A stretch of DNA of 64,000 nucleotides, taken from Mucilaginibacter_A sp965201005 (GTDB lineage Bacteria > Bacteroidota > Bacteroidia > Sphingobacteriales > Sphingobacteriaceae). Position numbers and translations under genes: made by a program. The notes below the pieces were generated by a model. It did not search any database and had not been told where the DNA came from. It saw only the letters and a list, made by a program, of their open reading frames with translations. Positions 17,234 to 26,206 of the stretch are shown here, piece by piece. The DNA lies in the NCBI RefSeq assembly GCF_965201005.1, contig NZ_OZ241747.1, positions 1,488,001 through 1,552,000 of the forward strand, written 5' to 3'. The first letter of the stretch is position 1. Each line of letters starts with the position of its first letter.

Positions 17234-17362
17234 TTAATTGTTATAGGAATCGATAAACTCGTTTAGCTCTTGCTGGAAACTTGCAGGGCTTTCTGTAGCC
17301 AACTGCTGCGAGTAACCTTCCCAAAAGATTTGGTCGGTCAGTTCTATAAATAGTTCTAACAT
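17234..17362 (-). CDS. 42-residue acidic small protein
   Basis: The frame reads MLELFIELTDQIFWEGYSQQ, then LATESPASFQQELNEFIDSY and NN. It has normal amphipathic composition with many acidic residues and aromatic positions. It is colinear with its neighbours (36 bases after its stop the next gene on this strand begins), which supports a real gene. Function unknown. Confidence 0.5.
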   Translation of the reverse strand: MLELFIELTDQIFWEGYSQQLATESPASFQQELNEFIDSYNN

Positions 17363-17465
17363 GGCGGCTATTGGTTTTTATAGTTGTTTATTAAATTGGT
17401 TGCTGCTTTAAACTGTTCCCCGTACTGGTAGTACAAGGGAACAGTTTTGTTTATTACCCTTTCCC

Positions 17466-18044
17466 TTACGCCGGTATGGTAATGCCAGCTTCTATTTCTG
17501 ATAGCTTTTCAACACAAAGGCTGTTCACATACTGGCTTACTGACCAAATGATAACCGGGTTTTTGGTGATAAACTTTCTCCGGCTGTCATCTTCGATCAT
17601 TAAAGTGCAGCCATGAAAGTGGTTATTGTCCGTCTCGTCGCCATCTTCAATTTGTGCCACCTCAAAAGCTTCCAAAGTGTTAATCGTATCAAGCAACTTG
17701 TCCCTTTGTATTTTCCGGCGGTGCAGTTCTTCCACTAATTTTAAAGTGCTCTCCAAGTTAAGTGCAGGTTTCGCCGGTTTGGTTTCTGGTTTTGCTGTCT
17801 CTGCTTTTGGTTGTTGTTCCGCTGACTTAGGCTGTTCTGCCCCCGGTTGTCCGCTTTCTGCTTTCGGTGGTAGCGGCTGCCCGGTTTGTTCCTGCTGTCC
17901 GTCCTTTTTCACTTCTCCGGCTTTTGCTTCTTCCGGTTTCACGGCTTCTTTGTTTACAGGGTTGCCATTAGTAAATGCTGCCTCTTTTCCGGCTGGCTTT
18001 CCGTTATTTACTGCTGCGCCGTTTTCTTTTACTTTGGTTTCCAT
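17466..18044 (-). CDS. Hypothetical protein with Pro/Glu/Ala-rich N-terminal half
   Basis: Residues 1-95 are low-complexity and disordered, rich in K, E, P, A and G (for example GQPLPPKAESGQPGAEQPKS). Residues 96-192 look folded, with a helix LESTLKLVEELHRRKIQRDK and then a compact domain containing DGDETDNNHFHGCTLMIEDD and NPVIIWSVSQYVNSLCVEKL. Proteins with this layout accompany DUF932 genes in mobile elements of this phylum. I know no biochemical role. It heads the minus-strand block that runs to the DUF932 gene. Confidence 0.65.
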   Translation of the reverse strand: METKVKENGAAVNNGKPAGKEAAFTNGNPVNKEAVKPEEAKAGEVKKDGQQEQTGQPLPPKAESGQPGAEQPKSAEQQPKAETAKPETKPAKPALNLESTLKLVEELHRRKIQRDKLLDTINTLEAFEVAQIEDGDETDNNHFHGCTLMIEDDSRRKFITKNPVIIWSVSQYVNSLCVEKLSEIEAGITIPA

Positions 18045-18873
18045 GGTTTTTATGTTTTAAAATGAATTTGAATTTGATTTTTAAATAGTGATTGGTTTTG
18101 CTTTTTGTGATCGGTCGGTCTGTGGCCGTGATCCGCTTTCCAGCCTCGGTGGCGCCCTGTTTTTTGGTAGTTTCATGGTTCGGTGGTCTTTTGTTTTTTG
18201 TGCTTTGTTTTTAAGTCCGCTCGCACAAGTTCGCTGGCTTTTTATTAAGCACCGCACCTGATCGGGCAGGGCATATGGGCAAGGTTTTTGGAAAAAAAAT
18301 ACGCTCTCCCACGGTGCACCGCCCGAAGGGCACCGATGAAAAAAGGAGAGGAAGATTATTTTTTCAAAACCCGCAGGGCCCGACCTTGACCATATGGCCT
18401 GCACATCGGAAATTTGCTGTAGTAAAAGGCCAGTGGCTACTCAAAATGCCGCCTACCTGCGTTTTGCAGGTATTGATTGGCATTTAAAAGAAAGTCTGCC
18501 GCAGTTGAAGGATAGCTTATCGCAGTTGGAAAAAAACGCGGATAAAGGGTGCGGGGCGACGGAGGAGCCTTGCGCCTGCCCCTTGCAAAGGCAAAAGCGG
18601 TTTACGGAATGGAGCTGTGCGGAATGGAGGAAACGGATTTTGCCATCTGTAGTTAAATTTCCCCTTATAAAAGCTTCTTTCGATTATATAATTAAAAAAG
18701 CCTGGATAATTGAATTCAAGCCGTTGGTTCAAACAGCTTTACTGGTTTTAGCGGCTTTGATCAAAAACGTACGGATAAAATAAAAAGGCTGATGAGCCTG
18801 GTAAAATCAATAATCTTTCTAAGCCCTTGCAGGTCTTCTCCTGATTGCATAGTTTTTATTTATGATGATTTAT
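18045..18873. other. 829-base gap without a convincing gene
   Basis: Open frames on both strands (up to 129 codons) have poor composition and no recognisable motif. The stretch is locally richer in G and C around 18,250-18,620 than its flanks. It separates the DUF932 block from the relaxase and could hold regulatory sites or gene remnants, but I see no clear structure. Confidence 0.4.
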
Positions 18874-20202
18874 TTATAAATGCAGTTCCCTTTTTTTCTT
18901 CTTTTTGTCCTCGGGAATGGTAGGCAGGCTGTCTTCGTCCGTTTTGCCCAGCAGGTTTTCCAGTAGCTTTTCCGGCAGGTTCGGTTTGAGGTAGGTTTTT
19001 TCCTGTTCCTTTTGTGCGGTTTTTAGGTAGTCTGTTTCTTTTTGTGGTTTCAGGTAACTGGTCTGTTGTTTGGACTTGAGATAAGATGTGTAAGATGTGG
19101 AGGCCCGCTGGTCTGATTTGCTTTGCTGCTGTTCAATAGGTTTATCCTGATTGCTAAACCTGTCGCTGATTGCTTTCGCGCTATAAGCTTTGCCCAGGTC
19201 GCTGCCATTAAAAACGGTTTTGTTTTTGTTGTCGACGATAGTTATCCCGTAGGTAAGGCCCGCGTCGTTCTGCCGGAAAATTGCATTGATGTTTTGTTTT
19301 TTAAGCTCACTTAAAAAGGTGTCTTTGGTGATTTCGTTGTAACTGCTGAAAACTTTATCAATACTGGTTTTTAAGGTTTCCTTATAAGGCTTTCGTTTTT
19401 CTTCGTTTTGGATAAACTTGCTTTCGAGATTTGTTAACGTCGGTTTACCATTCAAACTGCTTGCCTTGAAAGGGATACCAATTTTGTTGCCCTTTTCATC
19501 AATAATTGAATAGATGAGGCCTTTCTTCCGGAACATCTGCGTGTCCTCTTTGCCACGGTCTGCGACCACGTTAAACTGTTTCAAAATAGCATTGAGTTCT
19601 GCAAGAGAAGTGTATTTATAGTCGCGGGTAACGGCAGTTACCACATTAGTGATAGCACGTTTGGTTGGCGTTTTGCCGTATTCTGCTTTTTCTATGTTTA
19701 CTGGTTTGATCGCTACGGCTTCTTTCAGTTCCTTTCCTTCGGCCTTAATCAGGCCAAACTCACGCTCCAGTTCTTTTCTTGCCGGTTCAGACAGCCTTTT
19801 TCCGATGTCGTGCAGGCCAATCCTTGCACCGTCTTCCCGAATGTTTGTGGTAACGATATGGATATGGGGATGCGCCGCATCTTCGTGCTTGTAAACCAAA
19901 TAAGGCTGGTCACCGAAACCAATCTTCTCCATATAGGCAGTAGCAATTTGTTGCAGCTGAAAGTGGTCGGGCTTCTCTTTCACATCAAAGTTGAGCATGA
20001 TATGCAGCGAATTGGTTTTTACATGACTGTTTAGGTCCGTTAGTTGGCCGAAACGGTTAAACTTATCGGAGAAAGTAAGTTTGTCCAGTTCCCTGCCAAA
20101 CAGGCTTGCCATAATTAGCTCTGCTGCCCCTGCCTTTACCTTGTTTTCATTATAGTTCAGCAGTCCCCGGATGCTTTTGCCTGTAACTATTTTTGCAACC
20201 AT
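18874..20202 (-). CDS. mobB: MobB-type relaxase (mobilization nuclease)
   Basis: The start MVAKIVTGKSIRGLLNYNEN is typical of Bacteroidota relaxases. The metal-binding histidine cluster HPHIHIVTTN (H111, H113, H115) is intact, preceded by LHIMLNFDV. Residues after about 370 are a disordered, basic and Gln-rich tail with repeated YLK motifs (TSYLKPQKETDYLK), ending in KKKKRELHL. It would nick one strand at oriT and pilot it into a recipient through a conjugation channel supplied by another element. The start overlaps the end of the mobC gene by 16 bases, so translation is coupled. Confidence 0.9.
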   Translation of the reverse strand: MVAKIVTGKSIRGLLNYNENKVKAGAAELIMASLFGRELDKLTFSDKFNRFGQLTDLNSHVKTNSLHIMLNFDVKEKPDHFQLQQIATAYMEKIGFGDQPYLVYKHEDAAHPHIHIVTTNIREDGARIGLHDIGKRLSEPARKELEREFGLIKAEGKELKEAVAIKPVNIEKAEYGKTPTKRAITNVVTAVTRDYKYTSLAELNAILKQFNVVADRGKEDTQMFRKKGLIYSIIDEKGNKIGIPFKASSLNGKPTLTNLESKFIQNEEKRKPYKETLKTSIDKVFSSYNEITKDTFLSELKKQNINAIFRQNDAGLTYGITIVDNKNKTVFNGSDLGKAYSAKAISDRFSNQDKPIEQQQSKSDQRASTSYTSYLKSKQQTSYLKPQKETDYLKTAQKEQEKTYLKPNLPEKLLENLLGKTDEDSLPTIPEDKKKKKRELHL

Positions 20203-20621
20203 TTTTCGGCTAAGGCTGATACCAACAAAAGCAGCCTGTCCACTTTCGCTTCGACTGGCCGGTACTGCTCCATAACTTTTAAGGTATAAAAAGCCTTGTG
20301 GGCTTCTTCCTTCGCACTGTTATATCCTTTGGTGAGCTGGTTAATATTGATGCCTATGGATTTGAGTTCTTTTCGGATCCTGGTCAGTTCCTCCATCGGT
20401 GCGTTCATGGTAACGTCCTTGTAAAAGCAAAGTATCTTTTCCCTTGACAATATCTTTCTTGCCACTTCGCCTACCGACTGGCAGCTACTTTCTGTGACCA
20501 GTTTTTCAAGCCGTTTGAAAACGGTTTCATTGACCCTTAGAATGATCGGATGGTTTAACAGCTCTTCCGCAGCTTTATATTTTGTCCTGCCCATGGTAGT
20601 TCCATATGGTAATAAATACAT
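20187..20621 (-). CDS. mobC: MobC-type relaxosome accessory protein
   Basis: This 144-residue basic protein contains a ribbon-helix-helix-like N-terminal part (HPIILRVNETVFKRLEKLVT) and the segment ELTRIRKELKSIGININQLT, which is the hallmark of MobC-family relaxosome proteins. It would bind oriT and help the relaxase open the DNA. It lies directly upstream of mobB with a 16-base overlap. The DNA upstream of it is the usual position of oriT. Confidence 0.85.
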   Translation of the reverse strand: MYLLPYGTTMGRTKYKAAEELLNHPIILRVNETVFKRLEKLVTESSCQSVGEVARKILSREKILCFYKDVTMNAPMEELTRIRKELKSIGININQLTKGYNSAKEEAHKAFYTLKVMEQYRPVEAKVDRLLLLVSALAEKWLQK

Positions 20622-20760
20622 GATAAATCATCAGTGACCGCAAGCTCCGCAGCGGGCACTTCTCCCGGGACTAAAAGGAGGGGCACGATCTTTTGTGTAT
20701 ACAAAAGTACATCTTGCCAGGCACGCGCGTGATTGTAAAACGCCTCTTAAAGCCCGTGGT
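20622..20760. other. Candidate origin of transfer region upstream of mobC
   Basis: This non-coding stretch contains GC-rich short inverted repeats, unlike the AT-rich DNA to its right: CCGCAAGCTCCGCAGCGGG, TCTCCCGGGACTAAAAGGAG, and the inverted repeat CTTTTGT-GTAT-ACAAAAG at 20690-20707. Its position upstream of mobC-mobB matches oriT in related elements. A nick site cannot be assigned by eye. Confidence 0.35.
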
Positions 20761-21176
20761 CAGTTGTTAGGTTCTATGATTTGATTAATGCTTCAGTTAT
20801 AGATTTACGCGGTTCTATTTGCCGTATCCCTGTCGGATTTTCTAACCCTGGTGCAAGTAATAGTGTGTTTTCTGATTATAGTTTTTGATATCATGACTAT
20901 TGGTTTTGACAAGCCAATCTGATACAAATACTGACAGGTATTGGTGAGTATAGGTTATGGGACAAGGATTGATAGAAGTTACTTGAATTACTATAGTTTA
21001 GCTGAATAAAAAGTAAAAGAGAGACTTATAAATAACTTAATTTCAAAAAGAAATTTACAATAAGCTACTAAGAATAAGAAGATTAGGTGTAAAAATTGTG
21101 CTTGGTCTTCGATATACAATTACTTAAATAAGCTTCCCCCAGTTTTGCTTTTTAAAAAAAGCAAAGGAAACCAGAT
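20761..21176. other. Gap between the mobilization genes and the recombinase operon
   Basis: AT-rich stretch, no gene seen. A promoter for the 50-residue gene and the recombinase must lie here or just downstream, but I cannot point to one with confidence. Confidence 0.35.
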
Positions 21177-21329
21177 ATGTTACCTGAAAAAAGATCGCTT
21201 ACACCGGAAAAAGCTGTAGAAATTCTGAAAAAGCATGGGACTATTGTCACTATAGAAGAAGCAAAATTAATCTTGGACTTTATGTACAAACTTGGTAAAT
21301 TGTCAGTAAAACAATACGTGAAGCTATAG
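21177..21329 (+). CDS. 50-residue conserved-looking protein upstream of the serine recombinase
   Basis: The product reads LTPEKAVEILKKHGTIVTIE, then EAKLILDFMYKLGKLSVKQY. It is helical with a regular hydrophobic pattern. It ends 8 bases before the recombinase start and reads in the same direction, so the two are probably cotranscribed. From memory, short proteins with this Pro-Glu-x-Ala-x-x-x-Leu-Lys-Lys-His-Gly pattern sit just before large serine recombinases in other Bacteroidota. A recombination directionality or regulatory role is a reasonable guess, nothing more. Confidence 0.7.
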   Translation: MLPEKRSLTPEKAVEILKKHGTIVTIEEAKLILDFMYKLGKLSVKQYVKL

Positions 21330-21337
21330 AATTTAAA

Positions 21338-22912
21338 ATGATGAAAATTGCAGATTTATACATTAGGGTATCAACAGACGAACAGGCAGACAAAGGTTAT
21401 TCTCAAAGAGACCAGAATGAGCGGTTACAGAAATACTGTAAAATTAATGGTATCAAAGTACGAAAGGTATTATTTGAAGATCATTCTGCAAAAACCTTTA
21501 ATCGTCCGGAGTGGAATAAGTATTTGACTGAGATTCGTAAAAATAAAGGAAGGGGTGCTGACTTAGTTCTTTTTACAAAGTGGGATAGGTTTAGCCGTAA
21601 TGCAGGAGATGCTTATCAAATGATTTCTACATTAACGAGATTGGGAATTGAACCCCAGGCAGTCGAACAACCTCTTAATTTAGAAATCCCAGAAAACAAA
21701 ATTATGTTGGCATTTTATTTAGCTGCACCGGAGGTAGAAAATGACCGACGAGCTTTAAACGTAAAACAAGGAATGCGGCGGGCAAGAAAAGAGGGCAGAT
21801 ATATGGGCGTTGCTCCAATAGGATATGATAATAAAATAAGAGAAGATGGTAGTAAATATATTGCGTTTAATCCAATAGAAGCGCCACAGATGAAATGGAT
21901 ATTTGAAACTATTGCTGAAGGGGTATTTGCGCCTGATCAAATTAGAAAGATGGCTAACGTCAGAGGATTTATGATAAGCCGAATGAATTTCTATCGTGAG
22001 ATTAGAAACCCCGTCTACTGTGGAAAGATAGTCGTAAAGGCTTTTAAAGATGAAGAAGAACAATGGGTAAATGGCTTACATGAGCCATTAATTACAGAGA
22101 TTTTATTTCATAAAGTGCAGGATATTTTGAATGGTCGTACAAAAGCAATGCGTTTAAATGCTGTAAAAATCAATGAAGGCTTACCGCTACAAAGCTTTTT
22201 GGAATGCGCAACTTGTAATAAACAACTTACCGGAAGTGCATCAAAAGGGAAAAAAGGAGGTTATTACTATTATTATCACGCTCAATCAATTTATGGGTGC
22301 GGTTGTCGATATAAGGCAGATCATGTCAATAAAGCTGTTCAAGAAGAACTTTTAAAATTTGTACCCTTGCCAGGCATGTCTGAATTATACAAAACAGTTG
22401 TACTTGACATCTATAAAACTCATAAAGGAAATACTGTTGACCAAAGGCGTGAAATAGCAGAACAAATTGCAAAGCTCAACATTAAATTAGCGAACGCAAG
22501 GGACCTACTTTTTGACGGAAAACTAGAGGCGGATGATTATGCAATAATGAAAAAAGATTGTGAGCAAAAAATAAAAAAGCTTGAAGATACGCTTTCAGAG
22601 GCGAGGGTACTAAAATCTAACACTATCAGTGTAGATAATATGGTTTTAAAAGCAATTGAGGTACTTTCAAGACTCGAAACATTGTATGGAGAGGGAGACG
22701 TTTTAACTAAAAGGGCAATACTGGGTTCGATATACCGTGAAAAAATGAGATTTGACGGGAACGAATATCGAACCCAGCGAATGAATGAAGCAGCACTTCT
22801 TATATTTCAGATTAACAGCGTGTTAAAGCCAAAAAAAAACGGGAAAGAACGTTATTCATTACGTCTTTCCCGTGCAGTACTCGGGGCGGGAATCGAACCC
22901 GCACTCCTTTAA
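21338..22912 (+). CDS. Large serine recombinase (integrase of the island)
   Basis: The N-terminal catalytic domain has the nucleophile in DLYIRVSTDEQ (S12) and the arginine motif TKWDRFSRNAGDAY. The recombinase domain follows (RRARKEGRYMGVAPIGYDN), then a zinc-ribbon with CATCNKQLTG and the second pair GCGCRY, and a long coiled coil (residues 375-450). At 524 residues it is a normal length. It would join the island to a chromosomal attachment site without target duplication. The C-terminal residues SRAVLGAGIEPALL are encoded by tRNA-Leu DNA read on the opposite strand: the natural end of the protein is probably near LKPKKNG, and the tail results from integration at the tRNA gene. The 50-residue gene precedes it by 8 bases. 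Confidence 0.95.
   Translation: MMKIADLYIRVSTDEQADKGYSQRDQNERLQKYCKINGIKVRKVLFEDHSAKTFNRPEWNKYLTEIRKNKGRGADLVLFTKWDRFSRNAGDAYQMISTLTRLGIEPQAVEQPLNLEIPENKIMLAFYLAAPEVENDRRALNVKQGMRRARKEGRYMGVAPIGYDNKIREDGSKYIAFNPIEAPQMKWIFETIAEGVFAPDQIRKMANVRGFMISRMNFYREIRNPVYCGKIVVKAFKDEEEQWVNGLHEPLITEILFHKVQDILNGRTKAMRLNAVKINEGLPLQSFLECATCNKQLTGSASKGKKGGYYYYYHAQSIYGCGCRYKADHVNKAVQEELLKFVPLPGMSELYKTVVLDIYKTHKGNTVDQRREIAEQIAKLNIKLANARDLLFDGKLEADDYAIMKKDCEQKIKKLEDTLSEARVLKSNTISVDNMVLKAIEVLSRLETLYGEGDVLTKRAILGSIYREKMRFDGNEYRTQRMNEAALLIFQINSVLKPKKNGKERYSLRLSRAVLGAGIEPALL
22831..22873 (-). terminator. Terminator of tRNA-Leu, inside the recombinase reading frame
   Basis: On the minus strand, ACGGGAAAGACG pairs with CGTTCTTTCCCGT around a short loop, and a run of nine T follows. 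It lies five bases past the 3' end of tRNA-Leu. Confidence 0.8.
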
Positions 22913-22962
22913 CGGGAACAGGATTTTAAGTCCTGCGTGTCTACCAGTTCCACCACCCGAGC
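22878..22962 (-). tRNA. tRNA-Leu (anticodon TAA)
   Basis: The acceptor arms are GCTCGGG and CCCGAGT with discriminator A. The anticodon stem-loop CAGGA-CTTAAAA-TCCTG gives anticodon TAA. A long variable arm and the T-loop GTTCGATTC are present. CCA is not encoded. The 3' end abuts the island, making this the likely integration target. Confidence 0.95.
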
Positions 22963-23000
22963 AGGTGATTAACCATATTAGCTTTAAAATTCCTCTTTAA

Positions 23001-23030
23001 AAAAAGTCCCTCTCCAATGGAGAGGGATTT
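23001..23030 (-). terminator. Terminator after tRNA-Gly
   Basis: The inverted repeat TCCCTCTCCA / TGGAGAGGGA has a one-base centre and, on the minus strand, is followed by CTTTTTTT. The same CCCTCTCC / GGAGAGGG hairpin recurs at 56,046 and 59,891. Confidence 0.75.
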
Positions 23031-23053
23031 AGGGTGAGGCTTGTAAAACTAAG

Positions 23054-23126
23054 AGCGAAAGACGAGGTTCGAACTCGCGACCTCAACCTTGGCAAGGTTG
23101 CGCTCTACCAACTGAGCTACTTTCGC
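23054..23126 (-). tRNA. tRNA-Gly (anticodon GCC)
   Basis: The acceptor arms GCGAAAG and CTTTCGC pair perfectly. The anticodon stem-loop CAACC-TTGCCAA-GGTTG gives GCC. The D-loop AGCTCAGTTGGTAGAGC and T-loop GTTCGAAC are canonical. Confidence 0.95.
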
Positions 23127-23195
23127 ATTGCGGTTGCAAATATATACAGATTCAAAAAAAACACAAGCTTTTTGCCGCATATTTTTTCAAAATTT

Positions 23196-23681
23196 TTATA
23201 AGTCGCTGTCTTTCAAAATCTCAGCTACCAAATCGCCTTCATAGCCTTTGCCAAAAGCATAAGTTTTGAGCTGATGGCGACGTTTATACGGCTCTTTCTC
23301 TTTCAGCAAAGCAGCTTTTTTTTGTAATATTTCTTTCAGCTTTGTTAAATAATCGTCTAAATCTATCTGTTGTAATGCTTTTTTGATCATTCCGTCGGGC
23401 ACCCGTTTTAGCTTCAAAGCCTGCTTGATTTTGATTTTGCCCCAGCCTTTTATCCTGAATTTGCCCAAAGCATACGCGTTGGCAAAGCGCTCTTCGTTCA
23501 AAAAATTGTTACCAATCAGCTCCGAAATAATCTGCTCCACATCCCGCGGGTACAAACCCAGATCAAACAGTTTCTGGCGTACTTCCTGCTGCGAACGCTC
23601 TTGGTAAACACAGTATTTTTCTGCTTTCTGCAAACCTATTTTCGGGTCGGTAATTTTCGGTTTTCGTTCTTCAAAATCCAT
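23196..23681 (-). CDS. recX: Regulatory protein RecX
   Basis: RecX proteins bind and modulate RecA filaments. This 161-residue product has the family's helical repeats, with AEKYCVYQERSQQEVRQKLF in the first repeat, NFLNEERFANAYALGKFRIK in the second and the typical WGKIKIKQALKLKRVP. The length is normal. The gene is divergent from murF-alr, with the two starts close together. It sits next to the tRNA pair, on the chromosome side of the island boundary. Confidence 0.9.
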   Translation of the reverse strand: MDFEERKPKITDPKIGLQKAEKYCVYQERSQQEVRQKLFDLGLYPRDVEQIISELIGNNFLNEERFANAYALGKFRIKGWGKIKIKQALKLKRVPDGMIKKALQQIDLDDYLTKLKEILQKKAALLKEKEPYKRRHQLKTYAFGKGYEGDLVAEILKDSDL

Positions 23682-23737
23682 TGGCCCAAAAATCGTTAAA
23701 ATTCTTCTATTGCCGGAAATATCTTCAATTTAGCAAC

Positions 23738-26206
23738 ATGCCCGGCCATTATCAAATCACACAGATCAGCAAAATTTTAGGTGCTAAAAACAGCATCCGG
23801 CACGAAATCGAAATCGGACATTTACTGACAGACAGCCGCAAAATCAGCAAAGCCGAAACCACCTTGTTTTTTGCTTTGAACGGAACCCGGAACGGACACG
23901 ATTTCATCCCGGAATTATATGCTGCCGGTGTTTTTAATTTTGTGGTGAAGGATGATTATCAAATCCCGCCGGAAATGATCGATGCCAACTTTTTATGGGT
24001 AAAAGAAGTATTGTCGGCACTGCAAAAGCTGGCTGCTTATCATCGGCAACAGTTTGATTATGATGTAGTTGCTATTACAGGCAGCAACGGAAAAACGGTG
24101 GTAAAAGAATGGTTGTACCAGTTGCTTTCGCCGGATAAAAATGTGGTCCGTAGTCCGAAAAGTTATAATTCGCAAACCGGAGTGGCACTTTCTTTATGGC
24201 AGATGGACGCGCAGCATGAACTGGCCATCATCGAAGCCGGGATTTCTGTGCCTGGCGAGATGGAAAAGCTGGAAAACATGATCAAACCTGCCATTGGCGT
24301 GCTAACGCATTTTGCCGCCGCGCATGATGAAGGGTTTAGCAGCAGAAACCAAAAATTACAGGAAAAATTAAAGTTGTTTAAAAATGTTAACTGCCTGATT
24401 TATAATGAAGATCCAGTGCCACTGACCGTTCAAAACGATTTGCATGGCTTGAAAACTTTTACCATCAGCAAAAAATCACCTGAAGCAGGTTTGTTTGTTT
24501 TTAGCGAAGAAAACGCATCCGGCAAAACCAGGGTCAATGCTGTTTTTAGGGGTGAAAAATTGGCGTTTACAATTCCTTTTGCAGATGAAGCATCGGTGGA
24601 AAACGCACTGCTTTGCTGCGGAACTTTGCTTGCTTTGGGTATTTCCCCAAACATAATCAGTCGCCGGATTGCCCTGTTAAACCCGGTCAGTATGCGGCTG
24701 GAATTGAAAAACGGCCTCAATAATTGTTCGGTTATTGATGATTCTTACAATTCTGACATCAATTCGCTGGAGATTGCGCTGAACTTTTTAGACCTGCAAA
24801 AACAGCATCCGAAGAAAACATTGATCTTGTCGGATATTTATCAAACCGGATTAAAAAGCGAAGTTTTGTATCAGCAAGTGGCAGAACTGACGCGGCAAAA
24901 AAACGTTGATAATCTGATCGGTGTCGGCCCGGAAATCTCCAAAAACCAAATGCTGTTTTTAACACCGGAAAAACAGTTTTTCCCGGATACAGAAAGTCTT
25001 TTAAAAAAGATACACAAACTGCATTTTCGGGATGAAACCATTTTGTTGAAAGGTTCGAGGCTTTTTGAATTTGAAAAAATCAGCCGCGTTTTATCGCAAA
25101 AAACGCATGAAACGGTACTTGAAATCAACCTGAACGCACTTCAAAACAACCTGAACCATTACAAATCCATCCTGCAACCGGGCGTAAAACTGATGGCGAT
25201 GGTCAAGGCTTTTTCTTACGGAAGCGGAAGTTTTGAAATTGCCGGGATTTTACAGTTTAACAAGGTGGATTACCTGGCCGTGGCTTATGCGGATGAAGGC
25301 GTTTCGCTGCGGAAAGCCGGAATTACGTTGCCGATCATGGTTTTAAACCCGGAAGTTTCTGCTTTTCAGGAACTGTTTGATTATCAGTTGGAACCCGAAA
25401 TCTACAGCTTTAGTTTGCTGGAAAAATATGCTGTTTTTATCACTGGAAAATCAGCAGACAAATTTCCGGTTCATTTAAAAATTGATACCGGGATGCACCG
25501 TTTGGGTTTTGAATTTGAAGAAACGGCGCAACTTTGTTTGGTGCTGCAAAACCATCCGCAATTGCAGGTAAAATCGGTATTTTCGCATCTTGCCGGGAGC
25601 GGTTCTGCCGAACATGATGAATTTACCTGGCAGCAATTCAATACCTTTCAAAATACTTGTGCGTTACTTCAGACATCGCTTGGCCATCCGTTCATCAGGC
25701 ATATTTCCAACACTTCTGCAATCAGCCGCTGGCCCGAAATGCAGTTGGGCATGGTGCGTTTGGGCATCGGTTTGTACGGGATTGATTCGGCCGAAAATCC
25801 GGGCAAAAAACTTTTACAGCCCGTTGCCGCGCTCAAAACCAGTATCTCCCAGCTTAAAAAAGTGAAAGCCGGAGAAACGGTTGGCTATAGCCGGAACGAC
25901 CGGATGGAAAAAGACGGCGTAATTGCCACCGTGCGGATTGGTTATGCAGATGGTTATCTCAGGATTTTTGGTAACGGCAATGGTAAAATGCTGATTAAAA
26001 ATAAGTTAGTACCAACAATCGGCCATATTTCGATGGATATGTGTATGCTGGATGTGAGCGAAATTGAAGTAAACGAGGAAGATGAAGTGATTGTTTTTAA
26101 TGAAAACTTGAGGATCGAAACACTTGCAGATCAGGCAGATACTATTCCTTACGAAATCCTGACCAACATTTCACAGCGTGTAAAACGGGTATATTTTTAT
26201 GAGTAA
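23738..26206 (+). CDS. murF-alr: Bifunctional UDP-MurNAc-tripeptide:D-Ala-D-Ala ligase / alanine racemase
   Basis: The first half is MurF: the ATP-binding loop ITGSNGKTVVKEW, a central Mur-ligase domain (AIIEAGISVPGEME) and the C-terminal ligase domain (VIDDSYNSDINSLEIAL). The second half is alanine racemase: the PLP lysine in MVKAFSYGSGS, the H-L-K-I-D-T-G-M-H-R-L-G-F segment, the catalytic-Tyr region GLYGIDSAE and the metal/PLP-contacting HISMDMCMLD. The fusion is a known arrangement in Bacteroidota and links two cytoplasmic steps of peptidoglycan precursor synthesis. I chose ATG 23738 over an upstream start at 23681 because homologous MurF proteins begin near MPGHYQITQISKIL and the upstream start overlaps recX. 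It overlaps the next gene by eight bases. Confidence 0.95.
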   Translation: MPGHYQITQISKILGAKNSIRHEIEIGHLLTDSRKISKAETTLFFALNGTRNGHDFIPELYAAGVFNFVVKDDYQIPPEMIDANFLWVKEVLSALQKLAAYHRQQFDYDVVAITGSNGKTVVKEWLYQLLSPDKNVVRSPKSYNSQTGVALSLWQMDAQHELAIIEAGISVPGEMEKLENMIKPAIGVLTHFAAAHDEGFSSRNQKLQEKLKLFKNVNCLIYNEDPVPLTVQNDLHGLKTFTISKKSPEAGLFVFSEENASGKTRVNAVFRGEKLAFTIPFADEASVENALLCCGTLLALGISPNIISRRIALLNPVSMRLELKNGLNNCSVIDDSYNSDINSLEIALNFLDLQKQHPKKTLILSDIYQTGLKSEVLYQQVAELTRQKNVDNLIGVGPEISKNQMLFLTPEKQFFPDTESLLKKIHKLHFRDETILLKGSRLFEFEKISRVLSQKTHETVLEINLNALQNNLNHYKSILQPGVKLMAMVKAFSYGSGSFEIAGILQFNKVDYLAVAYADEGVSLRKAGITLPIMVLNPEVSAFQELFDYQLEPEIYSFSLLEKYAVFITGKSADKFPVHLKIDTGMHRLGFEFEETAQLCLVLQNHPQLQVKSVFSHLAGSGSAEHDEFTWQQFNTFQNTCALLQTSLGHPFIRHISNTSAISRWPEMQLGMVRLGIGLYGIDSAENPGKKLLQPVAALKTSISQLKKVKAGETVGYSRNDRMEKDGVIATVRIGYADGYLRIFGNGNGKMLIKNKLVPTIGHISMDMCMLDVSEIEVNEEDEVIVFNENLRIETLADQADTIPYEILTNISQRVKRVYFYE

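Noticed and set aside
18394..18783. 129-codon open frame in the gap upstream of the relaxase
   Set aside because: The translation has an irregular mix of Cys and Trp, no domain, and overlaps other competing frames on both strands. It looks like a chance frame.
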